Assembly (NCBI GenBank): GCA_003290165.1
Contig: QNQO01001177.1
Coordinates: 274,689-338,688 of the forward strand
Reading direction: 5' to 3'
Origin: Berberis thunbergii
Taxonomy: Eukaryota > Streptophyta > Magnoliopsida > Ranunculales > Berberidaceae
DNA: 64,000 bases
A program made the translations under genes and the position numbers. Every line of letters starts with the position of its first letter. The stretch's first letter is position 1. Below the pieces are notes generated by a model that worked only from the letters and a program-made list of their open reading frames with translations, was not told where the DNA came from and did no database searches. Shown here in pieces: positions 1-10,820 of the stretch.

Positions 1-331
1 GATACTCTAAGCTATAACTTGATAATGATAATGTAAAGCTAGAATGATTGGAGAAATGCTAACACTCGAACACTCAAGAAAAATATTATAACAACAATAA
101 GAAAATGAATATAGGAAAAGAGCTTACTACGCATTCTTAAGAGAAGAAGAAGAAAGTAAGCAAAAATGAAGGATATGTTGTGATCTACAATCTAGCAATA
201 AGTAAAATGACAACAAAAATACATCATATTTGAGCTAAAAGCAAACATGACGCAGGATGCAACTAATGAGTAAATTTTTTATATCATGAATATAAACGAA
301 AAGAGAACGACGTACCAGGCTCGTAAATTTT

Positions 332-408
332 AGTGACAAGATAGATACCTTCTCTACACCTTCTAGAATGTGAGGGAAGTGACAAGATAGATACCTTCTC
401 TACACCTT
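332..408. repeat. 31-bp direct duplication across an exon end
   Basis: A 31-bp stretch at 332-362 recurs exactly at 378-408, a 46-bp period. The right copy covers the end of the aminopeptidase exon and its GT splice donor, so the donor is present twice. This looks like a local slippage duplication after capture. Confidence 0.85.
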
Positions 409-472
409 GGTTGCAAGCATATACCAGAGCATCAGCAAGCGTCAGTCTGCCTTCGACATCAGTATTGTTGAC
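395..472 (-). pseudogene. Leucine aminopeptidase (M17) single-exon fragment
   Basis: A 78-nt exon has a perfect AG acceptor (473-474) and GT donor (393-394) and encodes 26 residues beginning VNNTDVEGRLTLADALVYAC. This is the M17 leucine aminopeptidase signature (NTDAEGRL), whose Asp and Glu bind the two catalytic metal ions; Ala is replaced by Val here. Plant M17 enzymes are plastid or cytosolic hexamers that remove N-terminal residues. The neighbouring LAP exons are not recognisable on either side, so this is one captured exon and not a gene. The identification is confident because the motif is highly conserved. Confidence 0.8.
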
Positions 473-857
473 CTGCAGAAAAAATGATTCCAACAAATCA
501 AACTTACATGGAGTTGAATACCAGAGATAACATTAGATAGAATGGTTAATCAGGAACACCAGAGATGCTATTCAGAATGAGAAAATGCTATCTGAACTTG
601 TGGGTTAGAATGATAAGATCTATAACATGAAATCCACAACACTTTCGGCACAAATATAAAAACATTGGTTATTCTTTTACATGGTAATCATGATGTACAA
701 CTTAACTAGTTTATTGTTCATTCAGAAAATATAATTTTTTTTAGTCAATGCATTAGGTAAGGAACATATACGACTTAAATAGATGCCATGCACACATGCA
801 TCACTAGTAAGTAATGATAGGAAACATTCAACAAGTTTCTGACATAAAAGGAAATAC

Positions 858-1034
858 CTTAGAAAGAACCAAAGGAGGAGGAAGTAAAACAAATCTTATC
901 TTCAGAAAGCATCTTTCTGCCATATCCCTTTCCCTTTTATCAATGCTAAGAAGTCTTTTATATATCGCAGGAGCCCACATATTTGACGTCTCTCTCATCT
1001 TTTGACTTAGTTGAGCAACCAACTTTATCACAAC
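858..1034 (-). pseudogene. Captured exon of an unidentified gene (possibly RIF1-like)
   Basis: A 177-nt open segment is flanked by a clean AG acceptor and GT donor on the minus strand. It encodes 59 residues, including NMWAPAIYKRLLSIDKRERD and a Pro-rich end LLPPPLVLSK. The sequence is helical and HEAT-repeat-like in character. From memory it resembles the N-terminal helical region of plant RIF1-type telomere-associated proteins, but I could not verify this and it could be another HEAT-repeat protein. No adjoining exon of the same gene was recognised, though a possible exon-like stretch lies near 1330-1480. Confidence 0.35.
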
Positions 1035-1824
1035 CTACAAAGACAACCAAAAAATTAGAAGACATCAATAAAAACATGCCAATTGGTATGTTGTTATTTC
1101 AATTGATGGACAGAACTTATTAAGTGAACTTTAAGTCACAAAAAGGAGGTCTTAACATTTAAGGTTCGATTAAAAAAAGATTAAAAAACTAAAACTAAAC
1201 ATTAAAAAAAAAGAGGTTTGATTTCCCGATTTCCATAAGGTTCAATTTAAGGTTTATCTATAACTACCTAACATTTAGGACAATCAACAACTAAACAACA
1301 TTCTACTGCAAGAGTGGATATTTCGAAGAAAGATCATTTACCGTTTTGGACAAATCACCATCCATCTCCATGCTGCGCAAGCACATGTCATTATACATTG
1401 CAAAGATTTAGAAAATTTACCACTGAGGAACTGTGTCTGGGTGTCCGGATGAGAAGCTACACACTGCATAAACAATTTAACAATTGCAAAAAATGAGTCG
1501 TAATAGAGAACAGAAGTTGCCTACAAAAATTATAGATCGTTTATCTTTATAGTACCCATATCCAATACACTTCAAGCTATCGGTTAAACTTAGAAGTTTC
1601 CTACAAAAATTTAATAAATAAATACTGAAATTATACACCAAAACTACAACACCTTCGCTGAACTATTTAATGTGCAATTTATCATATATATTACTACCAT
1701 TGAACATAGATAACAACACCCTTACTTCCACTACTGTTCTTGAATTCCCATGAAGATATCTTCATTTTTTATATAATACCAAATAAATAAACTAATTAAA
1801 AAACAAGAAATTTTGGTTGAAATT

Positions 1825-1990
1825 AATGCTTAGAAAAGTTATCGGGGTTTTCTGAATCAAGTAGAGTGGTGAGGCACTTATCAAAATTGACATCGTGTTG
1901 GGGACCCCAATCATCCCAAGCATTGTCTCCGTAGTGCAGATCGGCAAAAAGCATTATCTTGAATAACGAATTTGGCCCATTGTTTCCCTC
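1825..1990 (-). pseudogene. Purple acid phosphatase (PAP16-type) fragment
   Basis: The minus-strand frame reads SLFKIMLFADLHYGDNAWDD, then WGPQHDVNFDKCLTTLLDSE. This matches the start of the metallophosphoesterase domain of plant purple acid phosphatases of the PAP16 type, in which the D-x-H of ADLHYG is metal-binding motif I. The frame is closed by a stop just upstream and by TAA soon after NPDNFSKH, where the real protein continues into the GD metal motif. Only about 45 residues survive, so no activity is possible. It is one of several unrelated host exons in the same orientation inside the CACTA element. Confidence 0.75.
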
Positions 1991-2359
1991 TCACTGTTCC
2001 CATAGTAAATAATAAATAAAGAAAAAAAAGAATTTGAAATCGTTAAAGTTAGTCTTTGGTGGAGCACGTAAATGCGCAAAGAAATCCTTTCTCTCTTTCT
2101 TTAATATGAACCAAGAGATATCAGCCTTATAAAAGTCTAGTTGCTAAAAAATGGAACTTATACAGTCTTATATTGGGTTGAAACTTAGCCTTATAAAAGC
2201 ATCCCTAGTGACTAAAAAGATGGTCTTCCAAGAGCATGGAGTGCCTTGTACATATGCTTTAAGAGCTCTCTCTTTAATCTCTCAAAAATGAATATCTGAT
2301 GAAGATGCTTGCATAAAGGCAATGATGGTAATAATGATAACAAGAAATAATTGTTTGAA

Positions 2360-4080
2360 GAAATTAAAGCTTCAAGTATCTTACAAAATGTCCCAAGATA
2401 AAGGTACATGCGACCCTTACTTCAAGTATTCAAGTATCTTACTAAAATTAAAGCTTCAAGTAGCAGTCTTTGTTCCTTGCGACCCTGCCAATGCGCGCTT
2501 GCCATCTTCCATGCTGGTGATGCCTGCCAAATTAACAAACACGGGGAAGCATAGATATCAGAGGAAAGTTCATATTTGTATTCAAATTAAAGGGCTTTTG
2601 ATACATAGAAATTAGTAAAAACCTCATTACTCCTCGGTATATTGAGGCACCTCTCGAAAACTTGCTACTTTTCCTACAAGACAAAATAATAACACATTCA
2701 TTATATTCACCAAAATGTAGTGAAATACAAGTAAGCCATAAAAAAACAAAAAGAAATTAAATTATACCTTCTCAAGTGAGAAACATATTCCTGCCTACTC
2801 ATGTTCTTCATGCTTTCGAGTTCTTCTTGGTAATTCTCCAACTGTTAAAACAACAAATGACTTACCAATCAGTAACCTTAAGTTCCATAACATATAAATA
2901 AACGATATATCAGCATGTTAATTCGAACAGTATATATTGTTACCGAGAAATTGATGTAGGTCGAGGGACCCCAATACTTCAGTGTTGTTAAATCATAAGC
3001 TCTTGCAGCTTTCTCCTCCATATCATAACCCCCTAATCAACAATGGAGAATGATTTTATTTAATTAATTAATACAAAACACAATAGATAAAAGTTGTAAT
3101 CAAACATTAAGTGAATGGTTAGAGATTTTACCAAGATAAACTGTATAGTGTGATTTGATTTGAATGGCATCCAGAACAAGGGAAGAACGTGACAAACAAT
3201 AATTAGTGAGTACTAGTCAGAAACTTACAAGACAGAGAAAGACAAAAATACAACATTGAAAATGGAAAAAAAAAACTCCAAAGAGTTGCTCCAAGTTTCT
3301 TTCTAATTTCATGAACAACCAACCTTGCCTCCCTTTTCCTGGTTTGACCTTCGTTATTGCAGCTGTTATCCCAAAGATGTCCCTCATATCTACCAGTCCA
3401 TCTATGTTTGATTGTGATGAAGAAAAAATGGATCAAAACAAAGAAAAATTCAAACCAAAAATTTTAACCCAACAAGGAGACATGAAAATGGTAAGGTAAG
3501 GTAAAATCATACAACAAAACAAGACAAAAAAAACATCTTGGAAGAATGAATGAATGAATGAAATGATGATAGGAATCCCAAAAATACAAAAAAACTAAAG
3601 GTAAAATAAATTAAAGCCACCAGGTTTGAACACAGACCTTGTAACACATATACACTGTGATGTCCTCTGACCAAATGTGTCTATGGACTTCCTGTGAACT
3701 GGTTGTTTCTGTCCCACCACCTTCCTTCCTGACCCTCTCTTCTTTGTTGTCTCCATAGCCACCACACATTCATTTCCTCCTCCTCCAGTTGGGGAAATTT
3801 GCTGGGGTGGGGGTGCTGTAATACAACTTGATTGAGATCCAGGACTCATTGACAAGCTAAGTGACTGCAAATCTCCATACCCTATTGCACAGACTGACCC
3901 AGAACCTCCTCCTCCTTCATCACCACCCACCATGAACCCCCCATCCAACTTTTGCTCCATTTCTTGACAATAATTCCTTGAAACCCAGTTCCTAAAACCT
4001 CCTACCCCATCTTCGATTCTCTCAAGATCTAAAGAAGAAGAAGGAGAAGAAAAGTTTGAGAATTTGCTTCGGTTCTTCAT
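2360..4080 (-). pseudogene. AINTEGUMENTA-like (AIL1/ANT-type) AP2 transcription factor pseudogene
   Basis: Minus-strand exons in order: 3638-4080 (start Met, Gly/Ser-rich segment, SMSPGSQSS, then QKQPVHRKSIDTFGQRTSQ at the start of AP2 repeat 1), 3324-3407 ([15 protein letters not shown]), micro-exon 3132-3140, 2944-3032 ([20 protein letters not shown]), 2768-2841 (ENYQEELESMKNMSRQEYV, the inter-repeat linker), 2623-2673 (RKSSKFSRGASIYRG) and about 2460-2523 (HHQHGRWQARIGR). LYLGTF follows near 2390-2410. Linker residues fit AIL1/ANT better than PLT/BBM. Defects: RG of the YRGVTR motif is IC; the exon-2 acceptor reads AA, not AG; one extra A in the run at 3334-3337 shifts frame; an 84-bp partial duplication splits the NKDLYLGTF exon; the last exons are absent. 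Intact relatives are nuclear DNA-binding regulators of organ growth. This copy cannot make one. Confidence 0.9.
3132..3140 (-). other. Conserved 9-nt AP2 micro-exon
   Basis: TTTATCTTG on the minus strand lies between an AG acceptor and a GT donor. Joined to its neighbours it supplies the VYLG of AP2 repeat 1 in the expected phase. This micro-exon is a hallmark of AP2-subfamily genes. Its survival shows that the capture was of genomic DNA, introns included, and not of a processed mRNA. Confidence 0.85.
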
Positions 4081-4324
4081 CTTCTTCTTCAGTTCGTCCT
4101 TCTTCTCCTCTGCGCCAAACCTCTCTCTGATTTAGGTCAAAAAAAATTTCGCAATGACCGCGCAAACTGATCTAGGTCGAAATAGCAAAAAAAAATTTGC
4201 CAATTTTTCGCAATGACAGCACCAAATTTTTTCGCCAAAGCGCGACAGAGCGCGAAATCCACTCTCCCCCCATTTTCGCCAGAGCGCGAAATGACTCTCC
4301 AAATCACTCACTCGCAGGAGCGCG

Positions 4325-4560
4325 GCACGTGCAAAACGGTTTAGTTTAGCAATGGTTTTTAGCCGTTGCACAATATAGCAACGATTTTTGGCCGTGGCTA
4401 ATGCACCCACGGTTTAGAGCCGTGGCTAACTATTATTTAGCCACAGTTTTAGTTTTTTAGCCACGGTTTTAGGCCGTTGGCCACTCTATCCACGGTTTAT
4501 AGCCGTGGCAAATAAACCAACGGCATAGAGCCGTTGCCACCTCCCCGTTGTTAAACAAGC
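4325..4560. repeat. CACTA subterminal inverted-repeat cluster
   Basis: Many short inverted pairs occur of the type CCACGG(T)TTA...GCCGTGGC, with variants (agccgttgc, gccgtggcta, ccacggtttatagccgtgg). They are spaced over about 230 bp directly inside the terminal repeat. In En/Spm-type elements such subterminal motifs are where the TNPA-like protein binds. Several units are self-complementary and could form small hairpins. Confidence 0.75.
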
Positions 4561-4574
4561 ATTTTGGTGTAGTG

Positions 4575-5565
4575 TATGCATCAACTATTGCATGGGAGTC
4601 TAATTTACGCCCTGGTTTGTACACATCCAGATATAGCATTGATTGTTGGACTGCTAGGCAGATATTTAGACAACCCTGGGATGGATCACTGAAAAGCAGC
4701 CATACGGGTTATGAAATATTTACAGAGAAATAAGGATTACATGCTCAGATATAAGAAATCAGATCAGTTTGAGATCATAGGGTATTCTGATTCTGATTTT
4801 GCTGGATGCCAAGATAGTAGGAAATCCACATCAGACTACATTTATCTAGATAAGCTATTTTTTGGTGGAGTGCCAAGCAGACGCTCATAGCTTCTTCCAC
4901 TATGGAAGCAGAATATGTAGCATGTTTTGAGGCATCCAATCATGGATTATGGTTGTGAAATTTTGTCATCGGGCTGCGCATTCTGAGGAGTATTGAAATA
5001 CCACTAAAGTTCTATTGTTACAATAACTCAGAAGTTCTATATGCCAACAACAACATGAGCTCATATAGGTCGGATCATATTGACATAAAGTTTTTGGTTG
5101 TGAAAGAGAGAGTACAGAATAAACAGATTTTCATAGAGCTCATTGGGACAAACTCCATGATTGTATATTTGATTGCTCTATATTGGTTTTTTAGACACAT
5201 TTTGTGTATTTGGGTATTTTCTGCAGAAATAAATATTTAGTTTATTCACACTCTGGTTTATTGTGTTAAAGTTCGATCTCAATAAAGTATAAAGCAGGAC
5301 CAGTTGGAAACAGATATGTTTATATCACGTTACATGTAATTTTCATGCTACGCATCCATGATTGATCTATGTCATTTGATTGTATGGGTATACGTGACTA
5401 CTGATGGATTTAGTTGCGCTAAATGTGATGAAAGTTCCTTTAGTCCTATACATGTATAGTCAATGGACGAGATTGTTTGGAAATACCTTCATATATGATA
5501 ACAAATTTTGAGTTCATTAGGTTATACACATTTTTAAGGTAACATATGTGGCCCAAGTGGGAGAT
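4575..5565 (+). pseudogene. Decayed Ty1/copia pol 3' end (RNase H region)
   Basis: The plus-strand sequence matches the 3' pol region of the minus-strand copia at 42.4-43.2 kb. Recognisable pieces include SDSDFAGCQDSRKSTS, the AEYVAC RNase H segment and a stretch equivalent to NHIDIKFLVV. Frames are broken repeatedly by stops and indels. The sequence begins exactly at the CACTA right end, so the transposon landed in pol; the TAT at 4575-4577 is the likely right copy of its 3-bp TSD. It ends in a purine-rich tract (CAAGTGGGAGAT) abutting the LTR that starts at 5566. Confidence 0.85.
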
Positions 5566-6050
5566 TGTTGGAAAAATTCAATATGTGTGAGCACACATAT
5601 GTGTTTAATGTGTATTGTTATCTTAAAGTATAGCCTAATAAATTGTGATATAATATGGTTAATTGGGTTAGGATATTAAAATGTCATGGGCTTAATATAT
5701 AAATACACTTAAGCAATTTTTAATTTGATGAGGGATCAAATTAGAAATTAGTAAGTTAGAATAACTGATAACCCAATCAGTTATAAATAATGGGTTATGG
5801 TCCCCAGTTGTGCATGTGTTTTGTTTCTTCTGAAATTCCCTTCTACATAGAGATATACAGAAAACATACGTTATCAACTGGAAGATCAAGACTCATCCCT
5901 TTCTTTAAGTGCTATCATGGATCAAGGTATGCTTCAGTTTTATTCTTGATTGTTTTCTTCTCATTGATTCAATATGGAGTATACATGAGTGTCTGTAGAA
6001 TATTATTCTTATAAATATTCTAATAAGATAAGGGACCATAGACTTTTTGT
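5566..6050 (+). mobile_element. 3' LTR of the decayed copia element (right edge approximate)
   Basis: It starts with TGTTGG directly after the polypurine tract. It aligns loosely along its length with the 456-bp copia LTRs at 41536 and 56068, sharing the cacacatatg block, a run near ctatcttaaagt, a TATAAATA region near 5781 and a distal block around the gctat-atggatc motif. No clear terminal CA or TSD could be fixed, so the right edge is approximate. It belongs to an older or diverged subfamily of the array at 41.5-57 kb. Confidence 0.6.
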
Positions 6051-6832
6051 TAAGGATTGTGACCCAAAATATATAAATAACATCAAGAGGGGAGTGAAAA
6101 TGAAGCACTTCTTGAAGTTGGAGATGATCATTGACACGCCTCGATTTTCGAAGAAAATGAAAATCCCAAAATCCATGTAGGATTATTTGTTTCCCCAAAA
6201 CTCAGGACATGAAAATTCAATAACAACAGAAAAAATAGCAGCAACAACTAAAACATGATTGAATTACTAAAACAAATAAAACTCTAACCCGGAGAGACTC
6301 AGACGTTGCTAGCCCCATTAATGAAACTCTAGTAACGCTATCCAAAAATCTCTAAACCTGAAAGGCTAATCGGCTACATTCCCAAAGGAATGTACCCAAG
6401 AAACAATGCTCACTTGGGTCAGCAATAAAGTTTGTGTGAGAAATCTTCATCCCAAAATCATTAAATCCGCACATGACAACATCAAAATAAACAAAACAAT
6501 AAACAACCACACTATCAGGTAGTTCCTCAATGACGCAAAGGTGTTATCTTCCTAACTATAGAAATTGACTATGGCAAGTCTGACCTGCAGAAATATGAGT
6601 AGACTTGTCATCCTGCATGAAAATGTTAGAAGCAACCGGATAATATTTCTAAGTTATCAGTCCTATCAAATGTGATTTATTTTCAAACAATGATACAATT
6701 CATAGTCATATTAGACTATTATTGAAATATTAACAAAACACATTTTCTACCTCTAGGAAGACATGTAGTTCTCATTCAATGGTTGAATGAGCATTTAGTT
6801 TCTTCCTTGAAGGTAATCATGCAGATACACAA

Positions 6833-9800
6833 TGTAATACCCGCCTAAAAAAAATAAAAAAATAAAAAAAAAAAAAAAAATTCCTTTTGTAAACCCTAAT
6901 GTTGATGGGTTGCTACTAAATTGTATTTGGGCTCGAATTTAACTAATAATTAGGGTTTTATTTTTTGTGAAAGAGGGCGTGTGTTTTCAGAATTTCAGTG
7001 GGGGTGGATAACCACCCACCTTATATATAAAAAAAAAAAAAGAAAAAAAAAAGAGAAGAAACAAAATTTTCCCTTAAGCTTTTCTTTTCTTTTTCTTCTT
7101 CTCGTTTCCTTCTTCTTCGATGGCGGCTAGCAGTGAGAGGGGATGAAGGTGGGAAGAAGATGGAGAAAGAAAGCTCGAGGGGGGGGGAAGTAATGGCGTG
7201 GAGAGAGACGATGGATTGGCAAGAGATAAGGTTTTCTCTGCGTGAAACGGTTTGTCTCTGCGTGGTGGCGATGTTGTGTGTGGGCGAGGGCTGTGGTAGA
7301 TTGCGAGGAGAGGCGGTTAGATCTAAGCGGAAGCGGAGGCGGCGATGGTTGTGGTGGTGGAGGAGAGGCCTCCGCCGCCGTGCTCGCTGTTTCCTCATCT
7401 GATGGTTTGAGTCCCTTCCTTAGAAATCAAATGAAGAGCCATTGGTTCAGAAACTTGAGAAGGAACAGTTGGTTGCAAATTTGTGCTTTGGATTGTAGAG
7501 TGGAGACCTTATAAATGGTGGTTGGAAGGGCATTTAACAGAGTAATGGATAAATCAGAGTGGACTGCTATGGTGGCCTCAATCAGATGAGACATGATTTG
7601 TGTGATGGTGTTGGTGTTGCTTGTTTGCTGAATGCGACTTTGGTTCTACCGAAGTTTGAAGTTGCTGTTTGTTGGAACGAATCCAGTGAGTTTCTCCATC
7701 CCATTCATCTTTACAGTGAGATTTTAGATTGAATTGCAAGTTTTGTGTTTTGTTTTGGAAAAAAAAAAAAAAAAAACATGGCTTGACACATATCGAAATG
7801 AATCCGATAGAATACCTTAAATTGATTTCTGATAGTTAACCAATGCTATTAGTTTTCACTTTACATCTTCCATTTTGGTTCTTGTAGACTTTGTCATTTG
7901 AAAGTGAAAACCATCAGTATTGTTATCAATAATAAACCAATTCAACTTCACATCCACGTACTTTGGATGTGTTTCTTACTTCGTTTTCTCTCTCTTTTCC
8001 TTGACTTATTGTACAAATTTTTGACTACTAATAGCCGCATTTCTCTTGCTGATTAAAAATTTTTGGTGATAAGGAAATAATTTTGTACTGACAATTTTAG
8101 ATCTGAATTGGGTGCATTTGTCTCTTGCACGCAGAGGGGTATTGAGTCACAGGCAATAAGGATTAAAGATGATTACATATGGAATGTTCATGCAGCATAT
8201 GTGCACTAATTAATTGTGACTGGCTGGCTAGTAACAACTAATAAGTATAGGGGTGTTTTGAGTTTAATAAGCCACAATGGCTTCCATGTCCCTACAAAAG
8301 ACTTCTAGGTCATTTTTTCTTGGACTCAACAACCTCCCTCTTTTCAAATTATCATATTGGCCACCAGAAACATTTTGTCCCAAATCCCAAATTCCTTTGC
8401 AAGAGAAAATCTGTTATGCATATAGACAACTATTGAGTGAGTCTAATTCAGGGACACACCAGCCATATTGACTTTGAGTAGTCCAGAAAATGGACTAGAC
8501 TAGTTCATTCTGGGGTCGGATTAGCTTTCCTGAGTTGCATCCTTACTTTGGACTAGTTTTGGTTTGATGCATTTTAGACCATGCGTCATAGAGTATTTTA
8601 GACGTATGAGTACCTCCGTCATTATTTTTTTTTGTTTTGTTGCTTCCATGAAATTCCACCTCAGTTGATTTAAGTTATAGGTATGAGTTTAAGCTTTACA
8701 CATAAAGTTAATTGAGACAAGAATGAAATCAATAGAGTAATTTCAATATTTAGCAGATTGAACATCAAATATACTTTGTGTGAATTGGAAACTGGAAATG
8801 CCATTCACTGGTTTGATTATATGTTACTCTAAGTCACTAGTTGTTTTAAGCATTAGTGATGCTTTATCTTTGGGAAATTGAGTTCTTGTTTTCTTTTCAA
8901 GTTGATTATTTTAGTTGTATGGTTCTTGATTCATGATCACATAGAGATTGAATTCTTGTTATCCTTACTCATGTTGAAGCTTATTAGGAAGAGTATACGT
9001 ACACTGAATTGGCATATGAGCTTATGATAAGCATACGTTTCATGCAGTTATATTAGTGTCTGATAATACTTTTAATACTCTGGCTGCCAAATTCATTTGT
9101 TTGTACAGTTTAGAGTGTGACAGGCTTACTTGGCAAATGTGTCAAATATTATTTGTTCCCCAAAAGAATGGTGGATATTGTGATTGATTTATTTAGGGTT
9201 GACAAAGCGTCACCATAAAGAGTTTTGAGGATTTAATTATTTTTATGCTCTTTTCCACAACTCCGAGAAAAAAAAAAAAAAAGAATGTGAAATTTTTGTA
9301 TACAGACTTGCTTGTATACATGTGATATTATGGGTATGCAGACTTGCTTGCATATCGGTGCACCGTTCCATGTGTGTTCGGTTGTACGTGTAGATTTAGG
9401 AAGAATACTTGCCATGGATCGGACTTCGGGTGTGATGACATGTTCCTCGAGGTGGCACCCCACTTGGAACATGTACGCTCCGAGTGGTTTCGAAGGCAAG
9501 GGAGGCACACTTGGGTGAGGTGTGTTCGGCACAGGAGGAGAGTGCGATTGTGGAAAAGTAGCGAGATTTCTTTTTGCGTATGTGTATGATTACCTTAAAG
9601 GAAGAAACTAAATGCTCATTCAACCATTGAATGAGAACTACACGTCTTCCTAAAGGTAGAAAAATGTGTTTGTTTAATATTTCAATAATAGCCTAATATG
9701 ATTATGAATTGTAAGGTTGTTGCATTTATGAAGGTTGATAACTCATAAATTTTATTTATTGGTAATAAATAATGCATATTTATTTATTATGATGAAAACA

Positions 9801-10152
9801 CCATTGCCTCATTGAGGAACTACCTGATGGTGTGGTTATTAATTGTTTGGTTTATTTTAATATTATCATGTGCATATTTATTAATTTTTGCTTCTTGGGT
9901 ACATTCCTTTTGGAATGTAGCCGAGTAGTCTTTCAGGTTTAGAGATTTTGAGCTGCAGTACTGGAGTTTCGCTAGTGAGCTAGCCATGCCAGTCTTCTCC
10001 GGGTTAGACTTTTTATTCGTTTTAGATGTTTAGTTCATGCTGCTATTTGTTTCTGTTATTATTGAATTCTCACGTCCCGAGTTTTGGGGGAAACGGATAA
10101 TCCTACGTGGTTTTTTTGGATTTTCGTTTCCTTCAAAAATCGGGGCGTGACA
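6833..10152 (+). repeat. 5' LTR of the giant-LTR element
   Basis: 3320 bp. It holds a TATATATAAAA stretch near 7020, followed by a CT/GA-rich leader and a GC-rich block (7130-7400) containing only short, overlapping open frames in several phases. Poly(A)-like runs occur at about 7762 and 9268. I see no convincing gene in it. Compared with the 3' LTR it lacks 50 bp near 9886. Confidence 0.9.
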
Positions 10153-10820
10153 TTTTGGTATCAGAGCATTTGGTTAGCCTAAGCTGGGGTAGAGTCTAGG
10201 TGATCCTCGGAATGTGGATATGGGAGAGTAGTAGTGTGACTGTCTAGAGATAAAGTGACATGGGTGAACCCTGAATTTTATTATTGTTTCTTTTTCTTCG
10301 TGAATCTCTAGATGAGATTTCTGTGACTAACTTATTTTAATGTCAATCGTGGATGACATTATTTCGTGTCGTTTACTTGTAGTAGTTTGTTATCTTGAAT
10401 CTTTAGTTAACCCTTTTCGCGAATCTCGGGACGAGATTCTTTTGAGTTGTATATATTGTAACACCACTACTTTTTTTTAATGACAATAAAAATTTATGCA
10501 ACTAAAATTCAATTGAAAATTTTTATTTTAAAATCTTCTTTCGTCTGACAAGTTGCATTTTTGAAATTTCGCTTAACTTTCTTTCCTCTACCGAATCTCG
10601 GGACGAGATTCTTTTGAGTTGTATATATTGTAGCACCCCGTAATTTTCTACTTACTGAAAATATTTATATTTTTATGTGATTGTCTTCATTAAGTTATGG
10701 GCATAAGTATGAGCTATTTGTTTGTCCATGTGATGTGTAGTTTGTTTATTTAAAGAATTAATTTCCTACTTACCTTCTTCTACCGAATCTCGGGACGAGA
10801 TTCTTTTGAGTTGTATATAT
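10153..10820 (+). other. Interior of the giant-LTR element: PBS plus three PPT/LTR-start junction modules
   Basis: The region has no ORF of note. A 20-bp inverted-repeat motif (GAATCTCGGGACGAGATTC) starts at 10421, 10593 and 10785. In each case it is followed exactly 36 bp from its start by a TGTA(A/G)(C/T)ACC LTR-like start (10457, 10629 and the true LTR at 10821). In chromoviruses a similar GA-rich stretch marks the end of pol and the polypurine tract before the 3' LTR. The interior is therefore three stacked pol-end/LTR-start junctions, two of them leading into only about 135-155 bp of LTR-like sequence. Confidence 0.75.
10156..10168 (+). promoter_or_regulatory. Primer-binding site (initiator tRNA-Met type)
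   Basis: TGGTATCAGAGCA begins three bases after the 5' LTR terminal CA. It is the usual complement of the plant initiator methionine tRNA 3' end used to prime minus-strand cDNA synthesis. Confidence 0.85.

Larger units (their letters stand above)
1..4574. mobile_element. CACTA (En/Spm-type) transposon, right part, carrying host gene fragments
   Basis: The right end is the terminal inverted repeat at 4561-4574, which reads CACTACACCAAAAT on the minus strand. About 240 bp of subterminal inverted repeats precede it. Immediately right of it lies copia sequence that matches the intact copia at about 43.0 kb, so the boundary is sharp. No matching left TIR occurs in the window, so the left end must lie before base 1. 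Inside are minus-strand exons recognisable as leucine aminopeptidase, purple acid phosphatase and an AIL/ANT AP2 gene, plus one unidentified exon, all in the same orientation and in no native gene order. No transposase is visible here. I infer a gene-capturing, non-autonomous CACTA element. That the fragments are inside the element is an inference until the left end is seen. Confidence 0.65.

Noticed and set aside
1310..1500. Possible further captured exon on the minus strand
   Set aside because: AG/GT-like borders exist, but no frame gives a recognisable or uninterrupted protein segment across it.
7021..7514. Arg-rich and Gly-rich open frames on both strands, repeated at 11114-11502
   Set aside because: They lie inside the two copies of the 3.3-kb LTR, overlap in several phases and come from a GC-rich simple-sequence block; no domain is recognisable.
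9233..9623. Cluster of overlapping frames of 60-99 codons, repeated at 13222-13612 and partly at 14123-14523
   Set aside because: Shadow frames of LTR sequence; the same DNA is open in four phases, as expected from stop-poor composition and not from a gene.
10156..10168. TGGTATCAGAGC motifs here and at 56053 and 63608 as possible tRNA gene pieces
   Set aside because: They are 13-mers directly after LTR ends, which is the primer-binding-site position; no cloverleaf can be drawn. No rRNA or tRNA gene was recognised anywhere in the window.
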